A stretch of DNA of 64,000 bases from Alphaproteobacteria bacterium (GTDB taxonomy: Bacteria; Pseudomonadota; Alphaproteobacteria; Geminicoccales; Geminicoccaceae), in contig JALUAG010000076.1 in the NCBI GenBank assembly GCA_027045875.1, positions 62,001-126,000 of the forward strand. The letters run 5' to 3'. The notes beneath the pieces are model-generated. The model did not search any database. It saw only the letters and a program-made list of their open reading frames with translations, and was not told the DNA's origin. Both the position numbers and the translations under genes were made by a program. Positions 20,968-31,327 of this stretch are shown piece by piece (the stretch's first letter is position 1; the number at the start of each line of letters is the position of its first letter).

Positions 20968-21745
20968 GGGCGGCGGCCGCTCCCTCCGCCCGGTCCGCGG
21001 ACGCCGTCCGCCGGGCCACCACCATCTGGTAGAGGCCGCCGAAACAGGTGGTCTTGGACCAGCGGAAGCGGTCCGCCGTGGCGGGCGGTGCGAGCTCCCG
21101 CAATTCGCAGCGCCAGAGTTCCTCCGCGAACGGTTCGAGGCGCGCGAACAGGGTACGCATCGGCCAGCGCAGGGGATGCAGGGGACGCGGGCGATGATAG
21201 TCTACGAAGATCGCCTTGCCGCCCCGCCGCACCGCTCCGAGAAGGGCGGCCATGACCCGGCGCTTCCAGTCGGCGGGCAGCTCGTGCAGCAGGAAGAAGC
21301 ACAGCACGGCATCGTAACGGGCCGCCGTCGGCCGGGCGGCGTCGCGGCAGGCGAGCCGGCAGTTGGGAAAGCGCGCGAGCTTGCGCCGGCAGTTTTCGAC
21401 CTGGATCGGAGCCACGTCCCGGACCTCGAGCCGTCCCGCGGGTCCGAGCCGCTCCGCGATGCGGCGGGAAAAGCCACCGTACACGCAGGCCGGCTGGAGG
21501 ACCCGCGCACCGGGCGCCAGTTCGCGCGCCACCATCCGCCGCAGCCGCTCCATCTGGCCCCACAGGACGAGGGAGGCGACGAGATCGTGATCGAGTAGCG
21601 CGACCGAGGCCGGCCGCAGATAGGCCCAGCCGTACGTCTCTTCGAGATAGGCGGGAAGGATCGGCCCGTCCCGCGCGTCGTCGCCGGCGGCTGTCGGCGC
21701 CCGCTCGAGCTCCGAGACCGGCGGCCGCATCGCCGTTCCGTGCAC
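20942..21745 (-). CDS. rquA: RquA-type rhodoquinone biosynthesis methyltransferase-fold enzyme
   Basis: RquA converts ubiquinone to rhodoquinone, the low-potential quinone used for anaerobic fumarate reduction; known RquA is a class I methyltransferase-fold protein using SAM as an amino donor. The 267-residue product has the features I associate with RquA: LPAYLEETYGWAYLRPASV near residue 29, a VLWGQMERLRR stretch, LQPACVYGGFSRR in place of a standard SAM motif I, then FFLLHELP, FVDYHRPRPLHPLRWPM and LEPFAEELWR. The GTG at 21745 is supported by GGGGAGGG upstream. It lies 18 bases before tRNA-Asp and next to the nuo operon, with an FNR-like box upstream. A related UbiE/COQ5-type methyltransferase of other function is the main alternative. 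Confidence 0.78.
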   Translation of the reverse strand: MHGTAMRPPVSELERAPTAAGDDARDGPILPAYLEETYGWAYLRPASVALLDHDLVASLVLWGQMERLRRMVARELAPGARVLQPACVYGGFSRRIAERLGPAGRLEVRDVAPIQVENCRRKLARFPNCRLACRDAARPTAARYDAVLCFFLLHELPADWKRRVMAALLGAVRRGGKAIFVDYHRPRPLHPLRWPMRTLFARLEPFAEELWRCELRELAPPATADRFRWSKTTCFGGLYQMVVARRTASADRAEGAAAALDRPRGGH

Positions 21746-21856
21746 GTGTCCCTCCCCTGCGGCGCCGCGGCGCGCGCCCGCGACGGTCGACAGCCGCGGC
21801 CGGCGTGGGCCCGGCGACCACCCGCAGAGGCTCGCCCGAAGGCACCGGCCTCGCCC

Positions 21857-21870
21857 TGATCCAGGTCAAG
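21857..21870 (-). promoter_or_regulatory. FNR/FixK-like box upstream of rquA
   Basis: Minus strand TTGACCTGGATCAG, matching the FNR/CRP-family anaerobic consensus TTGAT-N4-ATCAA at 8 of 10 fixed positions (one mismatch per half). It lies in the 155-base gap between clpA and rquA, centred about 118 bases before the rquA GTG. No convincing -10 element was found at the spacing expected for a class II site. Confidence 0.5.
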
Positions 21871-21900
21871 GCGCGCGCCCGTGTCGCAGCGCGCCGGGGG

Positions 21901-24216
21901 TCAGATGGCCGGTTCGGAGATGTCCGTCTTCTCGACCGTCTTCTCGCCGCGCCTGCCGCCCCTGGGCTCGACGGGGCTGAAGCGGAAGGCCGGCCTGTCG
22001 TTCTCGATGGTGATCAGCACCTTGCCGCCCTTGGCGAGCTGGCCGAACAGCAGCTCGTCGGCGAGCGGACGCTTGATGTGCTCCTGGATCACCCGCGCGA
22101 GCGGCCGCGCCCCGTAAAGGGGATCGTAGCCGCGCTCGGCGAGCCAGCCGCGGGCCGCCTCGTCGACCTCGATGTGGACCCGCCGGTCGGCGAGCTGGGC
22201 CGCGAGCTCGCGCACGAACTTGTCGACGATCGCCCGCACGATCTCCGGCGACAGTGCCCGGAAGGGGATGATGGCGTCGAGGCGGTTGCGGAATTCGGGC
22301 GTGAACAGCCGCTTGATGGCCTCGCTGTCGTCCCCCTCGCGGGTGGAGCGACCGAAGCCCATCGCCGGCTTGCTCATGTCGGCGGCGCCGGCGTTGGTGG
22401 TCATGATCAGGATGACGTTGCGGAAGTCCACCGTCTTGCCGTTGTTGTCGGTGAGCTTTCCGTAATCCATCACCTGCAGGAGAATGTTGAAGACGTCCGG
22501 ATGGGCCTTCTCGATCTCGTCCAGCAGCAGCACCGCATGCGGATGCTGGTCGATGGCGTCGGTCAAAAGCCCGCCCTGGTCGAACCCGACGTAGCCGGGG
22601 GGGGCGCCGATCAGCCGTGAAACGGCATGGCGCTCCATGTACTCCGACATGTCGAAGCGCACGAGCTCGATCGCCATGATGCCGGCGAGCTGGCGTGCCA
22701 CTTCGGTCTTGCCGACTCCGGTCGGTCCCGAGAACAGGTAGCAGCCGATCGGCTTCTGCGGATCCCGGAGGCCCGCCCGGCTGAGCTTGATGGCGCTCGC
22801 GAGCGCGTCGATCGCCTGATCCTGGCCGAACACCACCGCCTTGAGATCGGCATCGAGGGTCTTGAGGGCCGCCTTGTCGCGGTGGTTGACGGCCTTGACC
22901 GGCACCCGCGCGATCTTGGAGACGATGTCCTCGACATCCTTGACGCCGATGGTCTTGCGCCGCAGGTGCTCGGGCCGCAGCATCTGCGCCGCCCCCACCT
23001 CGTCGATGATGTCGATCGCCTTGTCCGGCAGCTTGCGGTCGTGGATGTAGCGCACCGACAGCGCCACCGCCGCCTTGAGGGCGGCGTTGGTGTACTTGAC
23101 GCCGTGATGCTGCTCGAAGCTCGGCCGCAGCCCCTCGAGGATCTTGACCGCCTCCTCCTCGCTCGGTTCCGGGATGTCGATCTTCTGGAAGCGGCGCACC
23201 AGCGCCCGGTCCTTCTCGAAGTAGTTGCGGAACTCCTTGTAGGTGGTGGAGCCCACGCAGCGCAGGGTGCCGCTGGCCAGGGCCGGCTTCAGGATGTTGG
23301 AGGCATCGAGCGAGCCGCCGCTGGTCGCTCCGGCGCCGATCACGGTGTGGATCTCGTCGATGAACAGGATCGCGTCCTTGTCCGACTCGAGCTCCTGGAT
23401 CACCGCCTTGAGCCGTTCCTCGAAATCGCCGCGATAGCGGGTTCCGGCCAGGAGCGCCCCCATGTCGAGAGCGTAGATCACGGCGCTCTTGAGAACCTCG
23501 GGCACCTCGCCCCTGACGATCCGGAGCGCCAGCCCCTCGGCGATCGCCGTCTTGCCGACACCGGGATCGCCCACGAACAGCGGGTTGTTCTTGGAACGCC
23601 GGCACAGGATCTGGATCGTGCGCTCGATCTCCCGCTCGCGGCCGATCAGCACGTCCACCTTGCCCGCCCGCGCCTTGGCGTTGAGGTTGGTGCAGTAGGC
23701 GTTGAGGGCCTCGCCGCCCTCCCGCTTCTCCTCGCCGCCGCTCTCGTCGGCGCCGCGCACCCGTCGTTCCTCGCTCATGCCCGGTTTCTTGGCGATCCCG
23801 TGGGCGATGTAGTTGACGGCGTCCAGCCGCGACATGTGCTGTTCCTGGAGGAAATGGACGGCGTGGGATTCGCGCTCCGAGAACAGTGCCACCAGCACGT
23901 TGGCGCCGGTCACCTCGGAGCGTCCCGAGGACTGCACGTGGATGGCCGCGCGCTGGATCACCCGCTGGAAACCGGCGGTGGGCTTGGCGTCCACCACCCC
24001 GTCGACCACGAGGCCGGACAGTTCGTGGTCGAGGAAGTCGGTGAGCTGGGCCCGCAGGCGGTCGATCTCCACCGCGCAGGCGCGCAGCACCGCCACCGCG
24101 TCCTGGTCCTCGGTGAGGGCCAGCAGCAGATGCTCGAGGGTCGCGTATTCGTGCTGCCGGGCATTGGCGAGCGCCAGCGCCCGCCGCAGCGTCTTCTCGA
24201 GTGTGCGAGAAAGCAT
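21901..24216 (-). CDS. clpA: ATP-dependent Clp protease ATP-binding subunit ClpA
   Basis: AAA+ unfoldase that feeds ClpP and works with the adaptor ClpS. The 771-residue product has the double Clp N-domain (residues 1-145; [18 protein letters not shown]), AAA module 1 with Walker [11 protein letters not shown] and [13 protein letters not shown], and AAA module 2 with [15 protein letters not shown] and [12 protein letters not shown]. There is no long middle domain, so it is ClpA and not ClpB. The ATG at 24216 has GGAGG at the right distance; the ATG at 24222 and GTG at 24225 are too close to it. It follows clpS by 69 bases. Confidence 0.97.
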   Translation of the reverse strand: MLSRTLEKTLRRALALANARQHEYATLEHLLLALTEDQDAVAVLRACAVEIDRLRAQLTDFLDHELSGLVVDGVVDAKPTAGFQRVIQRAAIHVQSSGRSEVTGANVLVALFSERESHAVHFLQEQHMSRLDAVNYIAHGIAKKPGMSEERRVRGADESGGEEKREGGEALNAYCTNLNAKARAGKVDVLIGREREIERTIQILCRRSKNNPLFVGDPGVGKTAIAEGLALRIVRGEVPEVLKSAVIYALDMGALLAGTRYRGDFEERLKAVIQELESDKDAILFIDEIHTVIGAGATSGGSLDASNILKPALASGTLRCVGSTTYKEFRNYFEKDRALVRRFQKIDIPEPSEEEAVKILEGLRPSFEQHHGVKYTNAALKAAVALSVRYIHDRKLPDKAIDIIDEVGAAQMLRPEHLRRKTIGVKDVEDIVSKIARVPVKAVNHRDKAALKTLDADLKAVVFGQDQAIDALASAIKLSRAGLRDPQKPIGCYLFSGPTGVGKTEVARQLAGIMAIELVRFDMSEYMERHAVSRLIGAPPGYVGFDQGGLLTDAIDQHPHAVLLLDEIEKAHPDVFNILLQVMDYGKLTDNNGKTVDFRNVILIMTTNAGAADMSKPAMGFGRSTREGDDSEAIKRLFTPEFRNRLDAIIPFRALSPEIVRAIVDKFVRELAAQLADRRVHIEVDEAARGWLAERGYDPLYGARPLARVIQEHIKRPLADELLFGQLAKGGKVLITIENDRPAFRFSPVEPRGGRRGEKTVEKTDISEPAI

Positions 24217-24285
24217 GGGCATCACCTCCGACCCTGGAACATCGTGCCGATCGCCGTCACCGTCTCCACCGACTTCCCGTTCACC

Positions 24286-24612
24286 CTACTCCTTTTCCAT
24301 CGTGCACTGTAGGGGATGTTGATGCTGGCGGGCATAATCGGTCACCTGGGCGACCTTGGTCTCGGCCACCTCGTAGGTGTAGACCCCGCACACTCCCACT
24401 CCGGTGTGATGGACATGCAGCATGATGCGCGTGGCATCCTCGCGGTCCTTGTTGAAAAACCGCTCCAGCACGTGGACCACGAACTCCATCGGCGTGAAGT
24501 CGTCGTTGAGCAGCAGCACCTTGTACATCGAGGGCCGCTGCGTCTCGGTGCGGGGCCTGGTAACGACGGATCCGCGGGTTCCATCATCGTCACGATAAGG
24601 ATCGCCGCTCAT
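24286..24612 (-). CDS. clpS: ATP-dependent Clp protease adaptor ClpS
   Basis: N-degron recognin that delivers substrates to ClpAP. The 108-residue product has the core [20 protein letters not shown] with the Asn-Asp-Asp substrate pocket, then [21 protein letters not shown]. The N-terminal 25 residues are polar and probably flexible, as usual for the part that contacts ClpA. The open frame runs far upstream, but the ATG at 24612 gives the expected size. Confidence 0.96.
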   Translation of the reverse strand: MSGDPYRDDDGTRGSVVTRPRTETQRPSMYKVLLLNDDFTPMEFVVHVLERFFNKDREDATRIMLHVHHTGVGVCGVYTYEVAETKVAQVTDYARQHQHPLQCTMEKE

Positions 24613-24957
24613 CTCCGTGGCACCTCTCACCTCGCCGGTTGTCCCGAGTCGATTCATAGAGCATTCCGACAACGCGACAAATCCCTTTCCGCCGTCTTTC
24701 GTACCCTCGTCGACCGGGATCGCCCGGCCGGTGCGGCCGGCCGTGCGTCCGGCGATCATCCTCGCTCGGTTTGCCCAACAATCGGTTAACGGAGGGGCCG
24801 CGACAAGGGGACCGGACCGTCGCGAGACTTCACAGCCACCCGATCGCCTCCTACAAGCAGGACGCCCGCCCGCCACCGGCAGGGGCGGAGCCGCGGGCGC
24901 GCCAACGACGGCAAGGACACCTCGGGAAGGCCACGGGGAAGGGAGCGAGGGCCGCGC
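24613..24957. other. 345-base divergent intergenic region
   Basis: It separates clpS (minus) from the antiporter gene (plus). I see the candidate clpS promoter near 24653-24680 and a short AT-richer patch near 24766-24790 (TTTGCCCAACAATCGGTTAA), but no gene, strong hairpin or repeat. Confidence 0.6.
24653..24680 (-). promoter_or_regulatory. candidate clpS-clpA promoter
   Basis: Minus strand TTGTCG (24680-24675), 16-base spacer, TATGAA (24658-24653), about 40 bases before the clpS ATG. Moderate match only. Confidence 0.35.
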
Positions 24958-26394
24958 ATGCTCGGTCGGAAGAACGCGCGCATCGGACGCGCACTGTCGG
25001 GAATCCTGCCCGCCGTCGCCCTGATTTCGCTGCTGCCCGCGGAAGCCCGCGCCGCGGTGTTCGACGGTGCGGATCTCAGCCTCTGGTGGTCGCTGCCCTT
25101 CGTCGGCATCCTCCTTTCGATCGCCATCTGGCCGCTGGTGGCGCCGGTCTTCTGGCACCACCATTTCGGCAAGATCAGCGCCGCCTGGGCGCTCGCCTTC
25201 CTCGTACCCTTCACCGCAACATACGGGCTCGAGCTCGCGGTCTACGAGCTCGTCCTCACGGCGCTGCACGAGTATCTGCCCTTCATCATCCTGCTCTTCT
25301 CCCTCTTCACGGTGACCGGCGGCATCCATCTCACCGGCGCCATCCGCGGTACGCCGGGCTTCAACACCGGCCTTCTCGCCCTCGGTACCCTGCTCGCGAG
25401 CTGGATGGGCACCACCGGCGCCGCCATGGCCCTCGTGCGGCCGATGCTCAAGGCCAACGCCTGGCGGCCGCGACGCACCCATGTGGTGGTCTTCTTCATC
25501 TTCCTCGTCGCCAACATCGGCGGCTCCCTGAGCCCGCTCGGCGATCCGCCGCTCTTTCTGGGCTTTCTCAAGGGGGTGCCCTTCTTCTGGCCGACCGTCC
25601 ACATGCTGTGGCCGATGCTGTTCCTGGCCAGCATCCTCCTGGTCGCCTTCTACCTCCTCGATCGCCACATGCTGGCCAGGGACGGCGTGACGCCGCCACC
25701 GATCGAGGGCGACGGCCGGCTGCGGGTCGAGGGCGCCTACAATTTCGTACTGCTGGCCGGGATCGTGGGCGCGGTGCTGATGAGCGGGCTGTGGCGGCCC
25801 GAGGTCAGCTTCCGGGTGCTCGGGGTGGAGGTCGAGCTGCAGAACCTCGTGCGCGATCTGCTGCTGCTGCTGCTCGCCGGCATCTCCTGGGTGATCACGC
25901 CCATGGAGACCCGCGAGGCCAACGAGTTCTCCTGGTTCCCGATCCAGGAGGTGGCGAAGCTGTTCGCCGGCATCTTCGTCACCATCATCCCCACCATCGC
26001 CATCCTCCGCGCCGGCACCGAGGGGGCGCTGGCGCCGGTGGTGGCGCTGGTGACGGACGCCAGCGGCGAACCCGTCAACGCCATGTATTTCTGGGCCACC
26101 GGCATCCTCTCGAGCTTCCTCGACAACGCCCCCACGTATCTCGTCTTCTTCAACACCGCCGGGGGCGACCCCGAGATCCTCACCGGCCCGCTCGCCACCA
26201 CGCTGCTCGCCATCTCGGCGGGGGCCGTGTTCATGGGCGCCAACACCTACATCGGCAACGCCCCCAACTTCATGGTCCGCGCCATCGCCGAGGAGAGCGG
26301 CGTCCGCATGCCGAGCTTCTTCGGCTACATGGTCTGGTCGGGCATCGTGCTGCTGCCGCTCTTCGTGCTCGTCACCCTGATCTGGTTCGTCTGA
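24958..26394 (+). CDS. NhaD/CitMHS-like ion transporter, putative Na+/H+ antiporter
   Basis: A 478-residue polytopic inner-membrane protein with about a dozen hydrophobic segments. The N-terminus has a hydrophobic segment ending in AEARA, possibly a signal peptide or first helix. Motifs [31 protein letters not shown] and [17 protein letters not shown] occur in two halves, as in the ion transporter superfamily (CitMHS/ArsB/NhaD type). I infer cation/proton exchange; the substrate cannot be read from the sequence. It starts with ATG at 24958 after a purine-rich GGGAGCGAGGG. The next gene proS is on the same strand but has its own candidate promoter. Confidence 0.75.
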   Translation: MLGRKNARIGRALSGILPAVALISLLPAEARAAVFDGADLSLWWSLPFVGILLSIAIWPLVAPVFWHHHFGKISAAWALAFLVPFTATYGLELAVYELVLTALHEYLPFIILLFSLFTVTGGIHLTGAIRGTPGFNTGLLALGTLLASWMGTTGAAMALVRPMLKANAWRPRRTHVVVFFIFLVANIGGSLSPLGDPPLFLGFLKGVPFFWPTVHMLWPMLFLASILLVAFYLLDRHMLARDGVTPPPIEGDGRLRVEGAYNFVLLAGIVGAVLMSGLWRPEVSFRVLGVEVELQNLVRDLLLLLLAGISWVITPMETREANEFSWFPIQEVAKLFAGIFVTIIPTIAILRAGTEGALAPVVALVTDASGEPVNAMYFWATGILSSFLDNAPTYLVFFNTAGGDPEILTGPLATTLLAISAGAVFMGANTYIGNAPNFMVRAIAEESGVRMPSFFGYMVWSGIVLLPLFVLVTLIWFV

Positions 26395-26418
26395 GCGCCG
26401 GCCCCGGGGCGGGGCGCG

Positions 26419-26447
26419 TTGCCGCGACGGCGATCCGCGCCTAGATT
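26419..26447 (+). promoter_or_regulatory. candidate proS promoter
   Basis: TTGCCG (26419-26424), 17-base spacer, TAGATT (26442-26447), about 35 bases before the proS ATG. It lies in a loop between a perfect 10-bp inverted repeat (GGCGGGGCGC / GCGCCCCGCC) that may also act as a terminator for the antiporter gene. Confidence 0.4.
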
Positions 26448-26481
26448 GCGCCCCGCCAGTCGCCAACGGATGATCCGAGCC

Positions 26482-27771
26482 ATGCGTCTTTCCCGCTATT
26501 TCCTGCCCGTCCTCAAGGAAGATCCGGCCGAGGCCGAGATCGTCTCCCATCGGCTGATGCTGCGGGCGGGCATGATCCAGCAGCTCGCCGCCGGCATCTA
26601 CAACTGGCTGCCCCTCGGCTTCCGGGTGCTCAAGCGGGTCGAGCAGATCGTGCGCGAAGAGATGGACCGGGCGGGGGCCATCGAGTTCCTGATGCCCACC
26701 ATCCAGCCCGCGGACATCTGGAAGGAGAGCGGCCGCTACGAGGCCTACGGCCGGGAGATGCTGCGGATCCGCGACCGTCACGAGCGGGAGATGCTGTACG
26801 GCCCCACCAACGAGGAGAACGTCACCGACATCTTCCGCCGGCACGTCAAGAGCTACCGCCAGCTCCCCCTCAACCTCTACCACATCCAGTGGAAGTTCCG
26901 GGACGAGATCCGGCCGCGCTTCGGGGTCATGCGCGGCCGCGAGTTCCTGATGAAGGACGCCTACTCCTTCGACTACGACTTCGCCGGGGCGAGGCGCTCC
27001 TACGAAGCGATGTTCGTCGCCTATCTCAGGACCTTCCGGCGCATGGACCTGACCGCCATCCCGATGCAGGCGGAGAGCGGCCCCATCGGCGGCAGCATGA
27101 GCCACGAGTTCCAGATTCTGGCCTCCACCGGCGAAAGCGAGGTGTTCTACGACCAGGCCTTCGAGGAGCTCGATCTCTCCGGTACGGAGATCGACGTCGA
27201 ACGGCTGACGGCGCTTTATGCCGCCACCGACGACAAGCACGATCCGGCCCGCTGTCCGGTGCCGCCCGAGCGGCTGCGCCGCGCCCGCGGCATCGAGGTG
27301 GGGCACATCTTCTACTTCGGCACGAAATACTCGGAACCCATGGGCGCCACCGTGATGGGGCCGGACGGCCGGGAGGTGCCGGTGGAGATGGGCTCCTACG
27401 GCATCGGCGTCTCGCGGCTGGTGGGCGCCCTGATCGAGGCCTTCCACGACGAGAAGGGCATCGTCTGGCCGGAATCGGTGGCCCCCTTCCGGGTCGCCCT
27501 CGTGAGCCTGCGCCCCGACGATACCGCCTGCGCGCAGCTCGCCGACGATCTCTACGAGCGGCTGCGGACGGCCGGCATCGAGACCCTCTACGACGACACC
27601 GACGAGCGGGCCGGTGCCAAGTTCGCCACCATGGACCTGATCGGTCTCCCCTGGCAGGTCATCGTCGGCCCGCGGGGCGCCAAGGCCGGCCTCGTGGAGC
27701 TCAAGTCGCGGGCCAGCGGCGAGCGCTGGGAGCTCACCCCCGAAGCGCTCCTGAACAGGCTTTCGGCCTGA
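26482..27771 (+). CDS. proS: prolyl-tRNA synthetase, short type
   Basis: Charges tRNA-Pro with proline. The 429-residue product starts [19 protein letters not shown], then has the class II motif 2 region [21 protein letters not shown] and motif 3 [18 protein letters not shown], and a C-terminal anticodon-binding domain. It lacks the roughly 180-residue editing insertion of the E. coli-type enzyme, which is the normal alphaproteobacterial form. The ATG at 26482 gives the family N-terminus; an ATG 12 bases upstream is possible. Its TGA shares one base with the lolC ATG. Confidence 0.96.
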   Translation: MRLSRYFLPVLKEDPAEAEIVSHRLMLRAGMIQQLAAGIYNWLPLGFRVLKRVEQIVREEMDRAGAIEFLMPTIQPADIWKESGRYEAYGREMLRIRDRHEREMLYGPTNEENVTDIFRRHVKSYRQLPLNLYHIQWKFRDEIRPRFGVMRGREFLMKDAYSFDYDFAGARRSYEAMFVAYLRTFRRMDLTAIPMQAESGPIGGSMSHEFQILASTGESEVFYDQAFEELDLSGTEIDVERLTALYAATDDKHDPARCPVPPERLRRARGIEVGHIFYFGTKYSEPMGATVMGPDGREVPVEMGSYGIGVSRLVGALIEAFHDEKGIVWPESVAPFRVALVSLRPDDTACAQLADDLYERLRTAGIETLYDDTDERAGAKFATMDLIGLPWQVIVGPRGAKAGLVELKSRASGERWELTPEALLNRLSA

Positions 27772-29015
27772 TGTTCGGCAAGGCCGAGCGGCTCGTCGCC
27801 TGGCGCTATCTGCGACCCACCCGGGGCGAGGGGTTCATCTCCTTCGTCGCCGCCTTCGCCCTCGTCGGCATCGCCCTCGGGGTCGGCACCCTGATCGTGG
27901 TGCTGGCGGTCATGAACGGCTTCCGCGCCGAGCTCCTCGGCCGCGTGCTGGGCTTCAACGGCCATGCCACGGTGGTGGCCGGACCCGAGGGATTGGCCGA
28001 CTGGGAGGATCTGGCCGCCCGGCTCGAACGGGTGTCCGGGGTGGTGCAGGCCATGCCTTATGTCGAAGGCCAGGTGCTGGTGAGCGCCAACGGCGTCGCC
28101 TCCGGCGCCATCGTGCGCGGCGTCCGTCCGGCCGATCTCGAACGGCGCGGCATCTTCCGCGACGGCATCCGGGCCGGCGATCTCGCGGCACTCGCGGATT
28201 CCGGCAACGCCATGATCGGCAGCCGCATGGCCCAGCGCATGGGACTCACCCTCGGCAGCCGCATCTCGCTCGTCTCGCCGCAGGGGGCGGTCACCGCCTT
28301 CGGCACCGTGCCGCGGATCAAGACCTTCCGCGTCGCCGCCATCTTCGAAGTCGGGATGTACACCTACGACAACGGATTCGTGTTCGTGCCGCTGGACGAC
28401 GCCCGCGCCTACTTCCAGCTCGGCGAGCGGGTCAACGCCATCGAGATCACGACCATCGATCCCGAGGCCATCGACCGTTTCGTCCCCGAGCTCCTGCGGC
28501 GCATCGGCGACCTCGGCCGGCTGGTCACCTGGCAACAGCTCAACGCCAATTTCTTCTCGGCCCTCGAGGTCGAGCGCAACGTCATGTTCCTGATCCTCAC
28601 CCTCATCATCCTGGTGGCCGCCTTCAACATCATCACCGGCCTCACGATGCTGGTGCGCAGCAAGGGGCGCGATATCGCCATCCTGCGCACCATGGGGGCG
28701 ACCCGCGGCGCGATCACCCGCATCTTCGTGCTGAGCGGCACCACCATCGGCGTCGTCGGCACCGCCCTCGGATTCGCCCTCGGCCTCGCCTTCTCCCTCA
28801 ACGTCGACGCCATCCGCCGTTTCCTCGAGACGTTCACCGGCTTCGAGCTGTGGAACGCCGAGATCCGTTTCCTCTCCCAGCTCCCGGCCAAGGTCGAGGC
28901 GGGCGACGTGGTGAACGTGGTGGCGATGGGCCTGCTGCTGTCGCTGCTGGCGACGATATATCCCGCCTGGCGGGCCGCCCGGCTCGATCCGGTCGAGGCC
29001 CTGCGCAATGAGTGA
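27771..29015 (+). CDS. lolC: lipoprotein-releasing system transmembrane protein LolC/LolE
   Basis: Permease of the ABC system that releases outer-membrane lipoproteins from the inner membrane to LolA. The 414-residue product has a first helix near 20-45, a periplasmic MacB-like domain, and three C-terminal helices ([21 protein letters not shown], then [18 protein letters not shown], then a last helix ending [15 protein letters not shown], the usual end of the family). As in most alphaproteobacteria a single LolC/E gene is present, probably working as a homodimer. It overlaps both proS (TGATG) and lolD (8 bases). Confidence 0.94.
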   Translation: MFGKAERLVAWRYLRPTRGEGFISFVAAFALVGIALGVGTLIVVLAVMNGFRAELLGRVLGFNGHATVVAGPEGLADWEDLAARLERVSGVVQAMPYVEGQVLVSANGVASGAIVRGVRPADLERRGIFRDGIRAGDLAALADSGNAMIGSRMAQRMGLTLGSRISLVSPQGAVTAFGTVPRIKTFRVAAIFEVGMYTYDNGFVFVPLDDARAYFQLGERVNAIEITTIDPEAIDRFVPELLRRIGDLGRLVTWQQLNANFFSALEVERNVMFLILTLIILVAAFNIITGLTMLVRSKGRDIAILRTMGATRGAITRIFVLSGTTIGVVGTALGFALGLAFSLNVDAIRRFLETFTGFELWNAEIRFLSQLPAKVEAGDVVNVVAMGLLLSLLATIYPAWRAARLDPVEALRNE

Positions 29016-29727
29016 GGGGGGCGGGAACGAGGGTGTCGGCGCCGCTGCCGAACCGTCGGTCCTCGAGCTCGTCGGGCTCCACCGCAGCTTCCGCCAGGGC
29101 GACGTCCTCCTCGAGGTGCTGTGCGGCGTCGATCTCGAGGTGCCGGCGGGCACCCTGGTCGCCCTCACCGGCCCCTCCGGTTCCGGCAAGTCGACCCTGC
29201 TCCACATCGCCGGTCTCCTCGAACCGCCCACCTCGGGCAAGGTGCGCATCGAGGGCATCGACTGCGACATGCTCTCGGAGCGCGAACGCACCCGACTGCG
29301 TCGCGAGCGCATCGGCTTCGTCTATCAATACCACCACCTGCTCGCCGATTTCACGGCCCTCGAGAACGTGGTGCTTCCGCAGCTCCTGATGGGGCGTGCC
29401 CAGCGTCCCGCCCGTGCCCGTGCCGAGGAGCTCCTGGTCGGCCTCGGCCTCGCCGATCGCCTCCACCACCGGCCCGGTCGGCTGTCGGGCGGCGAACAGC
29501 AGCGGGTGGCGATCGCCCGGGCGCTGGCCAACGGACCGCGCCTCGTGCTGGCCGACGAGCCCACCGGCAATCTCGATCCCCATACTGCCGAGGAGGTCTT
29601 TTCGCTGCTCCTCGAGACGGTGCGCCGGACGGGAGCGGCAGCGCTGGTCGCCACCCACAATCTCGAGCTCGCCGCCCGCATGGACCGGGCACTGGCGCTG
29701 CGCGAGGGCCGGATCACGCCGGCGTGA
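29008..29727 (+). CDS. lolD: lipoprotein-releasing system ATP-binding protein LolD
   Basis: ATPase of the Lol release system. The 239-residue product has Walker [14 protein letters not shown]-loop VYQYHHLL, signature [15 protein letters not shown], Walker [13 protein letters not shown] and the switch histidine in ATHNLELA, all intact. The ATG overlaps the last codons of lolC. In many relatives dnaE follows lolD; here a metallohydrolase follows after 130 bases. Confidence 0.95.
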   Translation: MSEGGGNEGVGAAAEPSVLELVGLHRSFRQGDVLLEVLCGVDLEVPAGTLVALTGPSGSGKSTLLHIAGLLEPPTSGKVRIEGIDCDMLSERERTRLRRERIGFVYQYHHLLADFTALENVVLPQLLMGRAQRPARARAEELLVGLGLADRLHHRPGRLSGGEQQRVAIARALANGPRLVLADEPTGNLDPHTAEEVFSLLLETVRRTGAAALVATHNLELAARMDRALALREGRITPA

Positions 29728-29777
29728 GCGGGCGGCCGCCGCCGGGCGGCCTTCCGGCTCTTGCCAGGATCCGAGCT

Positions 29778-29797
29778 TGAACGAATACTAATATAAG
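29778..29797 (+). promoter_or_regulatory. AT-rich element upstream of metallohydrolase gene
   Basis: The run TTGAACGAATACTAATATAA stands out in GC-rich sequence 60-80 bases before the start codon. It may hold a -10 element (TACTAA, 19 bases after TTGCCA at 29761) or an operator for an ArsR-type sulfide sensor (BigR/SqrR class), which often controls this family. Both readings are tentative. Confidence 0.3.
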
Positions 29798-29857
29798 CGA
29801 CCGGCGCGGAGACGCGGCTCGCGGGGGCGGCGCTCCGCCGAACAGGAGGGCAAGGGC

Positions 29858-30718
<861 letters not shown>

Positions 30719-30754
30719 GCTCGCGCCGATTTCGCTCCGGCCCGTGAAACCGCG

Positions 30755-30786
30755 GCACCGCCTCCCCATCTGAAGGGAGGCGGTGC
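30755..30786 (+). other. perfect 12-bp hairpin before the winged-helix/Rmf gene
   Basis: GCACCGCCTCCC (30755-30766), loop CATCTGAA, GGGAGGCGGTGC (30775-30786): 12 uninterrupted GC-rich pairs. CGCTCC (30733-30738) can pair with GGAGCG (30789-30794), an outer stem covering the probable ribosome-binding site of the gene at 30803. There is no U-run, so it may be a terminator, an RNA stability element or a translation switch. Confidence 0.55.
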
Positions 30787-30802
30787 AGGGAGCGAGCCGG
30801 CG

Positions 30803-31327
30803 ATGACCAGCGAGGAAGAGACCCTCCTCCACGATCCCGATCTGATGGTGGCGCTGCTGCGCACGGCTGGACCCGAAAGGGACGGCATCGAGCGCGCGAT
30901 CGCCCATCTCCGCCGCCTGCGGGAGGAGAGCGGCGAGCGTGGCCCCGTGGAATGGGAGGAGGTGCGACGGCGGCTCAAGCGCTGTGCCCTGCAGCTGGTG
31001 GCGGCCGGCGCGCTGGAGCCCGTGACGGGGAGTCGCTTCCGGCTCACGCAGCGGGGACGCGAGCTCCTGGCGGAAGCCGAACGGGGCATCGACGAGACCG
31101 TCCTGATGCGTTTTCCCGAGTACCGGGCGTTCCTCGCCCGGACGGGAGGTACGGAGGCCGCCGACGATCCCCGCCGGGATGCCTTCGTTGCGGGCATGGA
31201 GGCCTTCCAAGCCGGGCTGCCGCCTACCGCCAATCCGCATCCCTTCGACAGCGTCGACCATCTCGCCTGGGAGAACGGCTGGTTCACCGCCCGTGACGAG
31301 GCGGCATCCACGGACGGAGGCCGGTGA
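30803..31327 (+). CDS. winged-helix protein with C-terminal Rmf/CrpP-like domain
   Basis: A 174-residue protein I cannot assign to a named family. Residues about 28-95 look like a winged helix: helices around IERAIAHLRRL and VEWEEVRRRLKRCALQLVAAGAL, then the wing PVTGSRFRLTQRGRELL, as in Mrr-N/restriction-associated winged helices. Residues 126-165 resemble the ribosome modulation factor/CrpP fold: DAFVAGMEAFQAG, a NPHPF core, and WENGWFTARDE. The linker is Ala/Gly/Asp-rich. It is followed, with a one-base overlap (TGATG), by the DUF2905 gene, so translation is coupled. A function in ribosome or nucleic acid binding is only suggested. Confidence 0.6.
   Translation: MTSEEETLLHDPDLMVALLRTAGPERDGIERAIAHLRRLREESGERGPVEWEEVRRRLKRCALQLVAAGALEPVTGSRFRLTQRGRELLAEAERGIDETVLMRFPEYRAFLARTGGTEAADDPRRDAFVAGMEAFQAGLPPTANPHPFDSVDHLAWENGWFTARDEAASTDGGR

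Noticed and set aside
26403-26460. The 10-bp inverted repeat before proS as a riboswitch or T-box
   Set aside because: The probable promoter lies in the loop, so the whole repeat would not be in the proS transcript; T-box motifs are absent.
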